This document shows, in pieces, positions 53,694 through 62,213 of a DNA stretch of 64,000 bases. Position 1 is the first letter of the stretch, and every line of letters starts with the position of its first letter. The position numbers and the translations under genes are program-made. Origin of the DNA: Dyadobacter frigoris (GTDB taxonomy: Bacteria; Bacteroidota; Bacteroidia; Cytophagales; Spirosomataceae); contig NZ_SZVO01000019.1 of assembly GCF_005280585.1 (NCBI RefSeq), positions 62,001 to 126,000 of the forward strand, in the 5' to 3' direction. Under the pieces are notes generated by a model. The model ran no database searches and had not been told where the DNA came from. It was given only the letters and a program-made list of their open reading frames with translations.

Positions 53694-54707
53694 TCAGTGC
53701 ACTAAAGTAGTCAGATTAAATGCTTCTGCCACCAATTCGAAAGAACGTTTTCTGGATTCAAAGCTAGCGGACATGGATGAAATAACAATTTCGTCTACTT
53801 CGAAATCGTTGGCAAGTTTTGTAAGCTGTTCTTTCACAAAATCTTGTGTGCCGGAAATGATCCGACCGCTGTTGTATTTTAATCGTTCAAGTTCGCCGGG
53901 TGTGAAACGATAATTTCTTACAATTTCCGGATCCGGGAAGGGTCCTGATTTTCCCTTTTCAAATTCAATTAAAATATAATCCATCATTTTTCGCATTGCC
54001 ATGGCTTGTTCTTCGGTCTCTCCGCAGATCACGAAAATAGAAAGTATAGCTTGCGGGGTTTCAAATTGTGCCGATGGTTTAAAGTTTTTCCGATAGGTTT
54101 CAACGACGTCAGGTCCAACAAAACCGTTAATAAATTTGGCAACAGCAAGTCCCATGCCAAACCTGGCAGCAATTTTACTGCTACCGCCGCTCGAACTCAA
54201 AATCCATTGCATGGGAGTTGTGATAGATTGCGGAGTGGCATAAATAAATCCTCGTTCTGTGCCTGCGGTATCACCGAAAAAATGCTGTAAATGTTCCAGC
54301 TGTCTTAAATAACTTGACTCGCTGAAATCGTTGGAAGGATTTAAAATTGTGGAAGTAACGCGATCTGTACCTGGTGCACGTCCCATGCCCAAATCAATTC
54401 GGCCGGGAAAAAGCGTTTCCAGCATCCTGAAATTTTCTGCAACTTTTAAAGCACTGTGATTCGGCAGCATTATTCCGCCTGAACCAATCCGGATATGACT
54501 GGTTTCATCTGCCAGTTTTACCATCAACACTTCCGGTGTGGAGCCGGCAATAAAAGTTGAATTATGGTGCTCTGATATCCAGAAACGGCTGTATCCAAGC
54601 TTTTCGGCCAGTTTTGCTGTTTCAATAGTTTCGAGAATGGCTTCTCTTACATTATTTTCATGACGAACAACAGACTGGTCAAGTATTCCTATTTTTATAT
54701 TATTCAT
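53694..54707 (-). CDS. LLM-class flavin-dependent oxidoreductase (luciferase-like)
   Basis: A 337-residue TIM-barrel monooxygenase. Family marks are LGYSRFWISEHHNSTFIAGS (residues 37-56), GSGGIMLPNHSALKVAENF and LETLFPGRIDLGMGRAPGT. These belong to the MsnO8/YhbW-like LLM subgroup, which uses reduced FMN. Substrate unknown. It heads a likely three-gene unit with the WYL regulator and the DUF3861 protein. Confidence 0.92.
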   Translation of the reverse strand: MNNIKIGILDQSVVRHENNVREAILETIETAKLAEKLGYSRFWISEHHNSTFIAGSTPEVLMVKLADETSHIRIGSGGIMLPNHSALKVAENFRMLETLFPGRIDLGMGRAPGTDRVTSTILNPSNDFSESSYLRQLEHLQHFFGDTAGTERGFIYATPQSITTPMQWILSSSGGSSKIAARFGMGLAVAKFINGFVGPDVVETYRKNFKPSAQFETPQAILSIFVICGETEEQAMAMRKMMDYILIEFEKGKSGPFPDPEIVRNYRFTPGELERLKYNSGRIISGTQDFVKEQLTKLANDFEVDEIVISSMSASFESRKRSFELVAEAFNLTTLVH

Positions 54708-55060
54708 GGTGATATTTACTCTTTTTAACAGAACAACAGGGGTGACATTTCTATTCCAATACGGAGAAAAGAAAAACCAGTGATTCTTGAAATTGTAAAA
54801 TGAAGTCGTTTAAATTAAATCGATTCAACCCATTTCAAAAAATAACAACATAGCAAAAGGTTATTTCAAAACACGTATCCCACCATCACTATTCAAGTAA
54901 TCTCAGCAGGCATTTTTCGATAACAGAAAAACAGTCATAGCAGCCTTCCAAGGTAGCCTTTGAAACAGCAACCGAACTATGAAAAGTCATATAGAGTTGT
55001 GCGGCGACAGTACTGAATTCTTTTGGTAATTATATTGTCTTCAAACCAATTTAAGACTTT
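54708..55060. other. Intergenic region without a supported gene
   Basis: About 350 bases. On the minus strand a 45-codon frame closed at both ends (...AAQLYMTFHSSVAVSKATLE...) has no usable start except an internal ATG and no family match, so I do not call it. The promoter of the luciferase-like gene must lie at the left end. Confidence 0.5.
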
Positions 55061-55486
55061 TTATTTTAATCGTATTGGTATTATTTTAGATTTTCCCTGA
55101 ATTTCAAATGCTGTTTCCTGGAAATTGGCTGCACGTGTTGCAGGGAATACATTATTAGAAAAACCATATTTTTCTTTTGGTATACCTAAGAAATTAAGAT
55201 CCATTTTTCCATTATTGTTTTCATCCAGATAGATCGAAATTCCATATTTCCCATCGGGGATGTCATCAAACGGTATACTGATTTCGGATAAATTACGGAC
55301 GTCAACTTCCTTCTTAAATTCAGGATTTTTTCCTGCGAAAGTTTCCTTGGAACTATACCAGCCAATAAATAGCTTTCCTGTTTTATTTTCAAGGTTGCTG
55401 ATCAGCAAAGTTTGTTTGCTGTTAATGCTCAACACAAAAGAGGAGAAAAGAAAAAAAGCAAAAGTGGCAGTGTAAATTAATTTCAT
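55061..55486 (-). CDS. DUF2141 domain secreted protein
   Basis: A 141-residue exported protein; the signal is about residues 1-21 (LIYTATFAFFLFSSFVLS). The mature part shows the DUF2141 pattern: a first strand (LLISNLENKTGKLFIGWYSS), then FDDIPDGKYGISIYLDENNN followed by GKMDLNFLGIPKEKYGFSNN. The family, widespread in Bacteroidota, is of unknown function. The two segments resemble a calcium-binding-like loop, but this is only suggestive. Single gene. Confidence 0.85.
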   Translation of the reverse strand: MKLIYTATFAFFLFSSFVLSINSKQTLLISNLENKTGKLFIGWYSSKETFAGKNPEFKKEVDVRNLSEISIPFDDIPDGKYGISIYLDENNNGKMDLNFLGIPKEKYGFSNNVFPATRAANFQETAFEIQGKSKIIPIRLK

Positions 55487-55556
55487 AATGTGCTTTGATA
55501 ATGTGTTTAGTTATTTAAATGGTGAAGTTTGAATTATGAATTGCAAAAAACCATAC

Positions 55557-55739
55557 TCAACCTATCAGGAAAAGCGGCATGGGAACACTAAACCAGAAAT
55601 ATTTTAACCCGTTTCCGTCGCAGGTGCTTTTTTGATAATCAAGCTGATTGATTGCTACATAAATGTTGGCAGGTAAAATGGTGATAAAAAAGAGTATTAC
55701 AGTGAAGTTATTTTGAAAATTGAACTGTTTTGTATGCAA
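55557..55739 (-). pseudogene. Probable remnant of a DoxX-like membrane protein
   Basis: A 60-residue frame opened by a TTG (a stop lies just upstream) that reads like the C-terminal half of a DoxX-like (COG4270-type) protein: ILPANIYVAINQLDYQK, then KYFWFSVPMPLFLIG. A normal protein would have about 70 more residues and two more helices before this, and a short W-rich tail after it; both are missing. No matching N-terminal part was found upstream in any frame. Family recognition is from memory of the motif. Confidence 0.55.
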
Positions 55740-55902
55740 TTAAATGATACGTAAATCAAAGGTTAACTTCTGGTTTATTTTGGAATTTAAGAATTATAAT
55801 GGGATTGACTCTATTTCAATTTAATAGATGAATTATAGATTAAAATCAGGCACAGTTTTTATAAAACATAGTTTGAAGATTACACTTATCATCTCAAACA
55901 TC

Positions 55903-56133
55903 ATGACAGAATTTCAATACAACGACTTGTTCAACTCAATAATGAGCGAGTTTCCAGGGACTCAACTTCCTGATAGTTATCCGAATATAGGTAATCCAAC
56001 AATTATGCCTCCAATGAATCCGACTCCGGATATTCCAGGCCCGGATGCTCCCGAAGTAGTTCCGGGTACAAATGTGGAGCCACAAACGGAGGATGGAGAT
56101 GACGTACCAGCCAAGGATGGCAAACCATCCTGA
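55903..56133 (+). CDS. Short proline-rich hypothetical protein
   Basis: A 76-residue acidic protein from the ATG at 55903 (MTEFQYNDLFNSIMSEFPGT); a start at 55828 would add 25 residues. The second half is Pro-rich and unstructured-looking (PMNPTPDIPGPDAPEVVPGT; DGDDVPAKDGKPS). No signal or known domain. It may be a real small gene, because base and codon use fit the neighbours, or chance. Convergent with the cyclophilin gene. Confidence 0.4.
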   Translation: MTEFQYNDLFNSIMSEFPGTQLPDSYPNIGNPTIMPPMNPTPDIPGPDAPEVVPGTNVEPQTEDGDDVPAKDGKPS

Positions 56134-56196
56134 GTAAATTAAAGAGAAATAAATGTATTTATCTGATTATTAGGTAGATATATTTATTGCTGCTGG

Positions 56197-56790
56197 CTAT
56201 TTTATGACTTTCATTGCTATTATTTTGACAGGCAATTTAAGTGTCTGATTTTTCTCTCCATCTCCTGTTTCCCTTACCTGAATTTTTTTAACTACATCCA
56301 TACCGGAAATTACCTCGCCGAAGGCAGCAAAACCTTGGCCGTCAGGATTTCTTTTTCCGCCGAAATCAAGTTCAGGCTGATCATTTATACATATAAAAAA
56401 TTCCGATCCGGCAGATCCTGGGATATTTCTGGCCATGGATAATGTTCCGTTCAAATGTTTCAATCCGGTAATATTCGTTGACTCGTGCTTGATCCTGGGG
56501 AAGTTTTTGGTTGAATCATCGCCCAGGCCACCCTGGATTACCTCAATTTTAATTTTCTTATTTGCCTGATTATCCATACGCACCACCCGGTAAAATGTGG
56601 CTCCGTCATATCGATGCACATTTACATATTTGAGAAAATTGCTGACAGTCAGCGGTGCCTTTTCCGGGTTTAGTATTAAAACAATATTTCCAATTTCAGT
56701 CTCGACTAAAATTTTTTGAGCAGAAACGACAGAAGTGGAAAATAGGAATCCAGTCAAAAGCAATAAGATATTTAGTTTGAAGCTTTTCAT
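56197..56790 (-). CDS. Exported cyclophilin-type peptidyl-prolyl cis-trans isomerase
   Basis: A 197-residue cyclophilin. The signal peptide is about residues 1-24 (LLLLTGFLFSTSVVSAQ). The core begins IGNIVLILNPEKAPLTVSNF and has DGATFYRVVRMDN, then LSMARNIPGSAGSEFFICIN, with the active-site Arg, Phe and Gln/Met-type positions partly visible (FYRVV, SEFFICI, GFAAFGEVISGMDVV). It assists folding of periplasmic or outer-membrane proteins. The insert NKKIKIEVIQGGLGDDS is typical for the Bacteroidota form. Single gene. Confidence 0.9.
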   Translation of the reverse strand: MKSFKLNILLLLTGFLFSTSVVSAQKILVETEIGNIVLILNPEKAPLTVSNFLKYVNVHRYDGATFYRVVRMDNQANKKIKIEVIQGGLGDDSTKNFPRIKHESTNITGLKHLNGTLSMARNIPGSAGSEFFICINDQPELDFGGKRNPDGQGFAAFGEVISGMDVVKKIQVRETGDGEKNQTLKLPVKIIAMKVIK

Positions 56791-56952
56791 TGATAGTAAA
56801 ATATTAAAGGTTAATGCAAGTAGTCAAAATTTTGTCTGGGAATATGTTGATATTGGTTAATTTTTATGAGATTGATTTCTTTTACATAAATTGGGCATGT
56901 GAAGAAATCCCTCGTTACTTTTACACGATAGTAACACAGCTAAAATATTGAT

Positions 56953-59076
56953 ATGAATTACCCCCTTATTGCCCAGCAAACCAGCATTTCAGAAAAACAA
57001 ATTCGTAATACAATACAATTATTTGATGAAGGAGCAACGTTACCTTTTATCTCCCGATATCGGAAAGAAGCAACCGGCGGTTTGGATGAAGTACAGATCG
57101 GAGCGATTAAAGATGCCTACCAAAAACAACAGGAAGTGGAGAAACGCAGGGAAGCAATCCTGAAAAATATTGAAGAACAGGGAAAGCTTACTTCAGAGTT
57201 AAAAAAACAAATTTCCGGCGTTTTTTCACTTGTAGAACTGGAAGATCTTTATCTGCCGTATAAACAAAAGCGAAAAACCCGTGCTTCAATGGCTATTGAA
57301 AAAGGCCTGGAACCACTTGCGAAGCTTATTTTCGAAGGTCGGGAATCTGATCCGGAAAGAAAAGCATTATCCTATTTGAATGATCAGGTTGAAAAAACGG
57401 ACGATGCTTTGCAAGGAGCGCGCGATATCATGGCGGAATGGATCAGTGAAAATCAGGATGCGCGAGGCCGGGTTCGTTCCATTTTTCAGCGGAATGCACT
57501 AATCACATCAAAGGTAAAGAAAAAGAAAGAAGAAGAAGGCGTTAAGTATCGCGATTACTTCGAGTTTTCTGAGCCGCTTTCCAGAATTCCGTCGCATCGT
57601 TTACTGGCATTAAGAAGGGGAGAAGAGGAAGGTTTTTTGAGTGTGGACATTTCTCCGGATGAAGAACAGGCGATCAGTAATCTGGACAGGATTTTTGTAA
57701 AAGGTACACCAGGAAGCAAGGATCAGATTGAAACTGCGATTCGGGATAGTTATAAAAGATTGCTCAAACCGGGAATTGAGACTGAATTTACAAATCTTTC
57801 CAAAGAAAGAGCGGACCAGTATGCAATCCAGATTTTTACAGAAAACCTGAGACAGCTGCTTCTTGCATCTCCGCTTGGACAAAAAAATGTTCTGGCCATT
57901 GATCCAGGTTATCGTACAGGGTGCAAAGTTGTAGTGCTGGACAGCCAGGGAAATCTCATTTCGGACAAAGTCATTTATCCATTTGATAAATCTAATGAAG
58001 CAAGTGCGACTTTGTCTGATCTGATTCAGAAATTTAAAATTGAAGCAATAGCCGTTGGTAACGGAACAGCTGGTCGCGAGACAGAGGACTTTGTTAAAAA
58101 ACTTTTGTCTGCAATTAAGAAGTCGGATGAAATCGGATTGTTCTCAGTAAGTGAACAAGGTGCGTCTATTTATTCTGCGTCGGATGTAGCCCGTGAAGAA
58201 TTTCCTGATAAGGATGTTACCGTTCGTGGCTCAATTTCAATCGGCCGCCGTTTGATGGATCCTCTGGCAGAATTAGTGAAAATTGATCCGAAGTCAATCG
58301 GTGTAGGGCAATATCAACACGATGTTGACCAGAAAGCATTGAAGAATGCTTTGGATGTAGTCGTAGAAAGCTGCGTAAATTCCGTAGGCGTAAATCTCAA
58401 CACGGCAAGTAAGCATTTATTGCGCTATGTTTCGGGTCTTGGACCCGCTTTGGCGCAGAATATCGTGGATTTTAGGTCGAAAAACGGAGATTTCAAATCG
58501 CGTCAACAACTTTTAAAAGTGCCGAAGTTAGGAGCAAAAGCTTTTGAACAGGCTGCCGGGTTTCTTCGTATTGAAAATGGGTCTAATCCTTTGGATAATA
58601 GCGCGGTACATCCGGAAAGCTACCCGATTGTCGAGCGTATGGCCAAAGATGTTGGTGCAACCGTCAAAGATCTTGTTCAAAAATCAGAATTACGCAAGGA
58701 AATTAATCCGTCTAAGTATGTATCTGATGCCGTGGGACTTCCGACTTTGAAAGATATTTTGCAGGAGCTTGAAAAACCGTCACGCGATCCTAGAACGCCT
58801 GTGAAAAAGTTTGAATTCGATAGTTCTGTCAGAAAACCGGATGATCTTCGGATAGGAATGATACTTCCGGGAATTGTTACGAATATTACTGCTTTTGGTG
58901 CTTTTGTTGATATTGGTGTTAAACAGGATGGACTGGTTCATTTGTCTCAGCTGGCAGATCAATACGTCAAAGATCCAAATGAAGTTGTGAAGCTTCAACA
59001 AATTGTTACAGTCAAAGTAACCGAAGTTGATTTGGGGAGAAAAAGAATTGCGCTTACTATGAAAGGTATCAATTAA
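56953..59076 (+). CDS. tex: Tex-family RNA-binding transcriptional accessory protein
   Basis: A 707-residue Tex protein with the whole domain order. The Tex N-terminal helical region (1-190) includes TLPFISRYRKEATGGLDEVQ; the YqgF-like RNase H fold (about 310-440) has VLAIDPGYRTGCKVVVLDSQ. The helix-hairpin-helix domain (about 485-555) shows VGVNLNTASKHLLRYVSGLG. The S1 RNA-binding domain closes the protein (GIVTNITAFGAFVDIGVKQD; VHLSQLADQYVKDP). Tex is conserved and binds nucleic acids, affecting transcription and stress tolerance. The upstream TACTTTTA at about 56917 could be a -7 element. Confidence 0.95.
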   Translation: MNYPLIAQQTSISEKQIRNTIQLFDEGATLPFISRYRKEATGGLDEVQIGAIKDAYQKQQEVEKRREAILKNIEEQGKLTSELKKQISGVFSLVELEDLYLPYKQKRKTRASMAIEKGLEPLAKLIFEGRESDPERKALSYLNDQVEKTDDALQGARDIMAEWISENQDARGRVRSIFQRNALITSKVKKKKEEEGVKYRDYFEFSEPLSRIPSHRLLALRRGEEEGFLSVDISPDEEQAISNLDRIFVKGTPGSKDQIETAIRDSYKRLLKPGIETEFTNLSKERADQYAIQIFTENLRQLLLASPLGQKNVLAIDPGYRTGCKVVVLDSQGNLISDKVIYPFDKSNEASATLSDLIQKFKIEAIAVGNGTAGRETEDFVKKLLSAIKKSDEIGLFSVSEQGASIYSASDVAREEFPDKDVTVRGSISIGRRLMDPLAELVKIDPKSIGVGQYQHDVDQKALKNALDVVVESCVNSVGVNLNTASKHLLRYVSGLGPALAQNIVDFRSKNGDFKSRQQLLKVPKLGAKAFEQAAGFLRIENGSNPLDNSAVHPESYPIVERMAKDVGATVKDLVQKSELRKEINPSKYVSDAVGLPTLKDILQELEKPSRDPRTPVKKFEFDSSVRKPDDLRIGMILPGIVTNITAFGAFVDIGVKQDGLVHLSQLADQYVKDPNEVVKLQQIVTVKVTEVDLGRKRIALTMKGIN

Positions 59077-59207
59077 TTTGGCAGTAGAATAGATAGAATT
59101 TTATTGATTCTTCCGAAAGTAGAAACTAGAAATTTTTAACAAAGCAGGGCACCATTGTTTATCCGTTTGATTAAAATTATTCAAAACTTAATTTCTATAC
59201 TTAGTTA

Positions 59208-59663
59208 ATGCAAGAGTTATATTATACGCAGCAGTTACCAATTTCTCTGGAAGAAGCATGGCAGTTTTTTTCAAATCCGGCAAACCTGAAAGAAATTACT
59301 CCGCCGCATATGGGTTTTGTTGTTACTTCAAAACATTCCGGAGAACAAATGTATGCCGGACAAATTATTCGCTACATTGTCAAACCGGTTTTTGGAATAC
59401 CTTTAAAATGGTGTACGGAAATTACACATGTAGAAGATAGAAAATATTTTATTGATGAGCAGCGTTTTGGCCCATATACGTTCTGGCACCATCAACACCA
59501 TTTTACAGAAGTGGAAGGTGGAGTTTTAATGGAAGATATTTTAAATTACAAATTGCCGTTAGGGTTTTTAGGAGATATCGTTGATTCCGTTTTTGTCAAT
59601 AATGAAGTAAAAGGTATTTTTAGTTATAGAAAGAAAATATTGACTGAGCGATTCGGCTCCTGA
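59208..59663 (+). CDS. SRPBCC-family ligand-binding protein
   Basis: A 151-residue START/Bet v1-like protein (COG4276). It begins LYYTQQLPISLEEAWQFFSN and has the ITPPHMGFVV segment and the end DILNYKLPLGFLGDIVDSVF, all characteristic of this SRPBCC subgroup. It probably binds a hydrophobic ligand in the cytoplasm or at the membrane; the ligand is unknown. Starts 131 bases after tex and is followed by a strong terminator. Confidence 0.85.
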   Translation: MQELYYTQQLPISLEEAWQFFSNPANLKEITPPHMGFVVTSKHSGEQMYAGQIIRYIVKPVFGIPLKWCTEITHVEDRKYFIDEQRFGPYTFWHHQHHFTEVEGGVLMEDILNYKLPLGFLGDIVDSVFVNNEVKGIFSYRKKILTERFGS

Positions 59664-59687
59664 AAAATCAGCGAATTGATATTTTAT

Positions 59688-59728
59688 AAAAAACCGGGCT
59701 TGGAGATTAATTCCAAGCCCGGTTTTTT
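59688..59728. terminator. Strong bidirectional intrinsic terminator
   Basis: A 17-bp perfect stem (59688-59704 with 59712-59728) with a GC-rich core, flanked by A and T runs, between the converging SRPBCC and porin genes. Confidence 0.9.
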
Positions 59729-59739
59729 AAGCCAGCGCA

Positions 59740-61071
59740 TTAAAAATTATATTGAACCCTGCCCGTAAAAACATTGTCTTTTACATCTTCGGTAAAACCT
59801 GTCAAACCTGACTTTTCATTTTTGACAAAGTCATAATAAAACATAAATTTCAAGGATTCGTTGGCGCGGTAAACATAGCCAACGCCAAGTGTATTATACC
59901 GTAGATCGGCTTTGCTAAAACCGTTTACAGTGGCCACCTCTTTTCCGGAAATCTTTTTATTGGGATCATACCAGTCATATTTGAGAACAAATTGGTGGTC
60001 CAGACTATTGAGATTTTGAAGGAAATAAAAGTAGGCTCCGTCAAAACTTCTTGTATATAATGGATCTTTCAAACCATTGGTAGCGGGATAAGTTCCCGGA
60101 GTTTCGCTGCTGAGAGCCGTTGCAGTTTGTTCTCCTTTTATGTATTCTGCCCGAAATTCAGTTTGTCCGCGCTTGTTAGGGATTACAAACTGGATGTCAG
60201 CACCGGCATAATTTCTGGGTGCAGCTTTTCCAAAATTACTTTTGGAGCTGTCGCGCACCATCTCATAACGGTCACTTTTTTTCTGAACCTTATACAACAC
60301 ATTTGACTGACTGGTTATCCCTCCGGCATATCCGGAAACTGCCGCTGAAATTAATACGCGTGACGCCGGATTGATTTTCTTCGGCTTCATACTAACCCTT
60401 GCTATAACATCTTTATGGCTGTCGTAATCTGTTGGCCCCGACATTCCCTGACCGTTAAATACCCCAATATCCAGTTTGAAATCCGAAGCACGCCCATTTT
60501 TATTTCTTTTATTTACTGTCAGCATCATACCAATATCACGCTCTGTTTTCATCAATGTTTGTGACATTCTGCCCCTTTCAGGAGATTCACGATTTGCCGA
60601 AGAAAGGTTAACTTCATAGCCAAAAGGCCGCGCGAACATACCAGTTGTGAGCGCAAACAGTTTAAATTTATTTTCATAAAATCTTCCCCAGAAATCACGG
60701 ATTGCAACGCCTCTTTCTGTCCCGTCAAACTGAAAAACGAAGTAAGAAGTAGGTTCTCCCTTTTCATTTAAATGTGCATAATCTACACGAAGTCTGCCAC
60801 GTCTGAGCATAAAACGATTGCTAGAAATTTCCGAAAAATTTCCGCCTGCGAAACTTTCTGCACCTTTGGAATTTGTAAACTGAAACTGTGGTTGAATATA
60901 GCCACTGATCCGAACGCGGTTATAACGTTCATAAATTGATAACATTCCTTTTCCCATGGTGTTTGTAGTATCCACAAGATCCATTAAAAAACGCTGGGCA
61001 AAAGTGATGTTGGGCTTTAAAAATACAAGAAGAAATACGAACCCTAAGATCCATTTTTTTGTGAATTGCAA
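59740..61071 (-). CDS. Phosphate-selective porin O/P-type outer-membrane protein
   Basis: A 443-residue beta-barrel porin with a signal peptide (WILGFVFLLVFLKPNITFAQ). Barrel strands are visible, e.g. VRISGYIQPQFQFTNSKGAE and SSNRFMLRRGRLRVDYAHLN, the latter a hallmark of the OprO/OprP family (Porin_O_P). The last residues VFTGRVQYNF end in the aromatic residue needed for barrel assembly. It likely lets phosphate or other anions across the outer membrane; specificity is not certain. Single gene with a long regulatory-looking upstream region. Confidence 0.88.
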   Translation of the reverse strand: MQFTKKWILGFVFLLVFLKPNITFAQRFLMDLVDTTNTMGKGMLSIYERYNRVRISGYIQPQFQFTNSKGAESFAGGNFSEISSNRFMLRRGRLRVDYAHLNEKGEPTSYFVFQFDGTERGVAIRDFWGRFYENKFKLFALTTGMFARPFGYEVNLSSANRESPERGRMSQTLMKTERDIGMMLTVNKRNKNGRASDFKLDIGVFNGQGMSGPTDYDSHKDVIARVSMKPKKINPASRVLISAAVSGYAGGITSQSNVLYKVQKKSDRYEMVRDSSKSNFGKAAPRNYAGADIQFVIPNKRGQTEFRAEYIKGEQTATALSSETPGTYPATNGLKDPLYTRSFDGAYFYFLQNLNSLDHQFVLKYDWYDPNKKISGKEVATVNGFSKADLRYNTLGVGYVYRANESLKFMFYYDFVKNEKSGLTGFTEDVKDNVFTGRVQYNF

Positions 61072-61612
61072 AATTTTTCTTTTTTATGGTGTCAGCAGAT
61101 AATTGAAAATTATCTCAATTGGTTGTATATAAGCATTTTGTGTTTATATACTTTTTAGAAGTATATTTTTTGATAATACTTATTGTGCAATATTATAAGT
61201 ATTTTTAGTATCAGAAGTATAGTACTTACTATAAGTAAAATATGAATGTAACATAAGAAATGTATTTATGATGAATGGTGTCAGATTAAACGTGCAAGGT
61301 ACATCAATAATTAAGACTTCAATGTTAAGCCAATGTTAAATAAAATTGGTTGTCAGCTACATTGGAAATTGTATTTTTTGTCCAGCTGTGTTCGTTAAGG
61401 AAAGTAAGGTCTTGGTAATATAAGACTCCTTTTATTTAAAATTAAACCTGACTGATTACATAAGGATTTGTATTGTGAGAGTAGAATTTAATTGAGTTTA
61501 CATTGAATTTTGTACCCTATTCTGAGGTGACTTTTGAGAATAATTTTCTAAATTAAAAGAGTAAAAACCGGTACCAAAAACCGAAAATGGCAATGGTACC
61601 GGTCAGATTTTT
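61072..61612. promoter_or_regulatory. AT-rich region upstream of porin with repeated hexamer
   Basis: About 540 bases between the porin start and the SRPBCC stop. From 61148 to 61220 five exact copies of AAGTAT or its complement ATACTT occur in both orientations (61148, 61159, 61176, 61197, 61215), and a near-palindrome TACTTACTATAAGTA follows at about 61223. This could be a binding site array for a regulator of the porin. No gene was found in the rest. Confidence 0.4.
61567..61603 (-). terminator. Intrinsic terminator after SRPBCC gene
   Basis: A perfect 10-bp GC-containing stem (61567-61576 with 61594-61603), a 17-base loop, and T-rich sequence on both exits; lies just beyond the minus-strand SRPBCC stop. 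Confidence 0.75.
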
Positions 61613-62050
61613 TTAGTGCGTTTTTAATTCAAGGATCTTTTTCAAATGAGTTAAAGTTTTCATCCAGTTCTCTTCTGCTGCAATTACTTTGTCATCGTCT
61701 TCAATATTATCCTGTGTTACGGTCAGCGTTGTTTCGTCATCATAAGGGGAAATATGATAAGTGATGACTGCATAGTTATCTTCAAAATCTTCTGTTCCTG
61801 ACAAAGGGCTCCAATAGGTATAACTCAAAACTCTTTCCGGAATTATTTCGACAATTTCACCTTTGTCGATGTATGGAACACCTTCCCATTCGCCTCTGAA
61901 AGTAATCGGCGTGTGAAGTTCCCAGGTTGCCTGGGTTTCCGTTCCGTGCATATATTCCTTGATTATATCGGGATCAATCAGTGCTTTCCACACTTCAAGA
62001 GGGCTTGAAAATATTGAAATGGACGTGGTGGCTATGAGTTCTCGGTTCAT
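61613..62050 (-). CDS. SRPBCC (AHSA1-like) protein
   Basis: A 145-residue protein of the activator-of-Hsp90-homology/START fold. It begins TTSISIFSSPLEVWKALIDP, has PITFRGEWEGVPYIDKGEI and YTYWSPLSGTEDFEDNYAVI, and ends ENWMKTLTHLKKILE, the usual C-terminal helix. Cytoplasmic; ligand and function unknown. It has its own terminator and no obvious partner. Confidence 0.85.
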   Translation of the reverse strand: MNRELIATTSISIFSSPLEVWKALIDPDIIKEYMHGTETQATWELHTPITFRGEWEGVPYIDKGEIVEIIPERVLSYTYWSPLSGTEDFEDNYAVITYHISPYDDETTLTVTQDNIEDDDKVIAAEENWMKTLTHLKKILELKTH

Positions 62051-62153
62051 GTTTTCCTGATTTTGGTTAAATATTTCTTACAAAATACAAAGAAAAATCA
62101 TGCCATTTGATTCAGGTTTCAAGTTATTAAATCGTGTTCAGCAAAGAAAAAAG

Positions 62154-62179
62154 AGGTCTATGGAAATTTCCATAGACCT
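62154..62179 (-). terminator. Palindromic terminator after dioxygenase gene
   Basis: A 26-base perfect palindrome (two 13-base arms with no separate loop) 35 bases beyond the dioxygenase stop. T-rich exit on the minus strand. Confidence 0.75.
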
Positions 62180-62213
62180 GATCGGGCATTTGTTATATAT
62201 TTTCAACCTGGTA

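Noticed and set aside
54900-55030. 45-codon minus-strand frame in a gene-free stretch
   Set aside because: No proper start, closed by stops at both sides, no family match; could be decayed DNA but cannot be supported.
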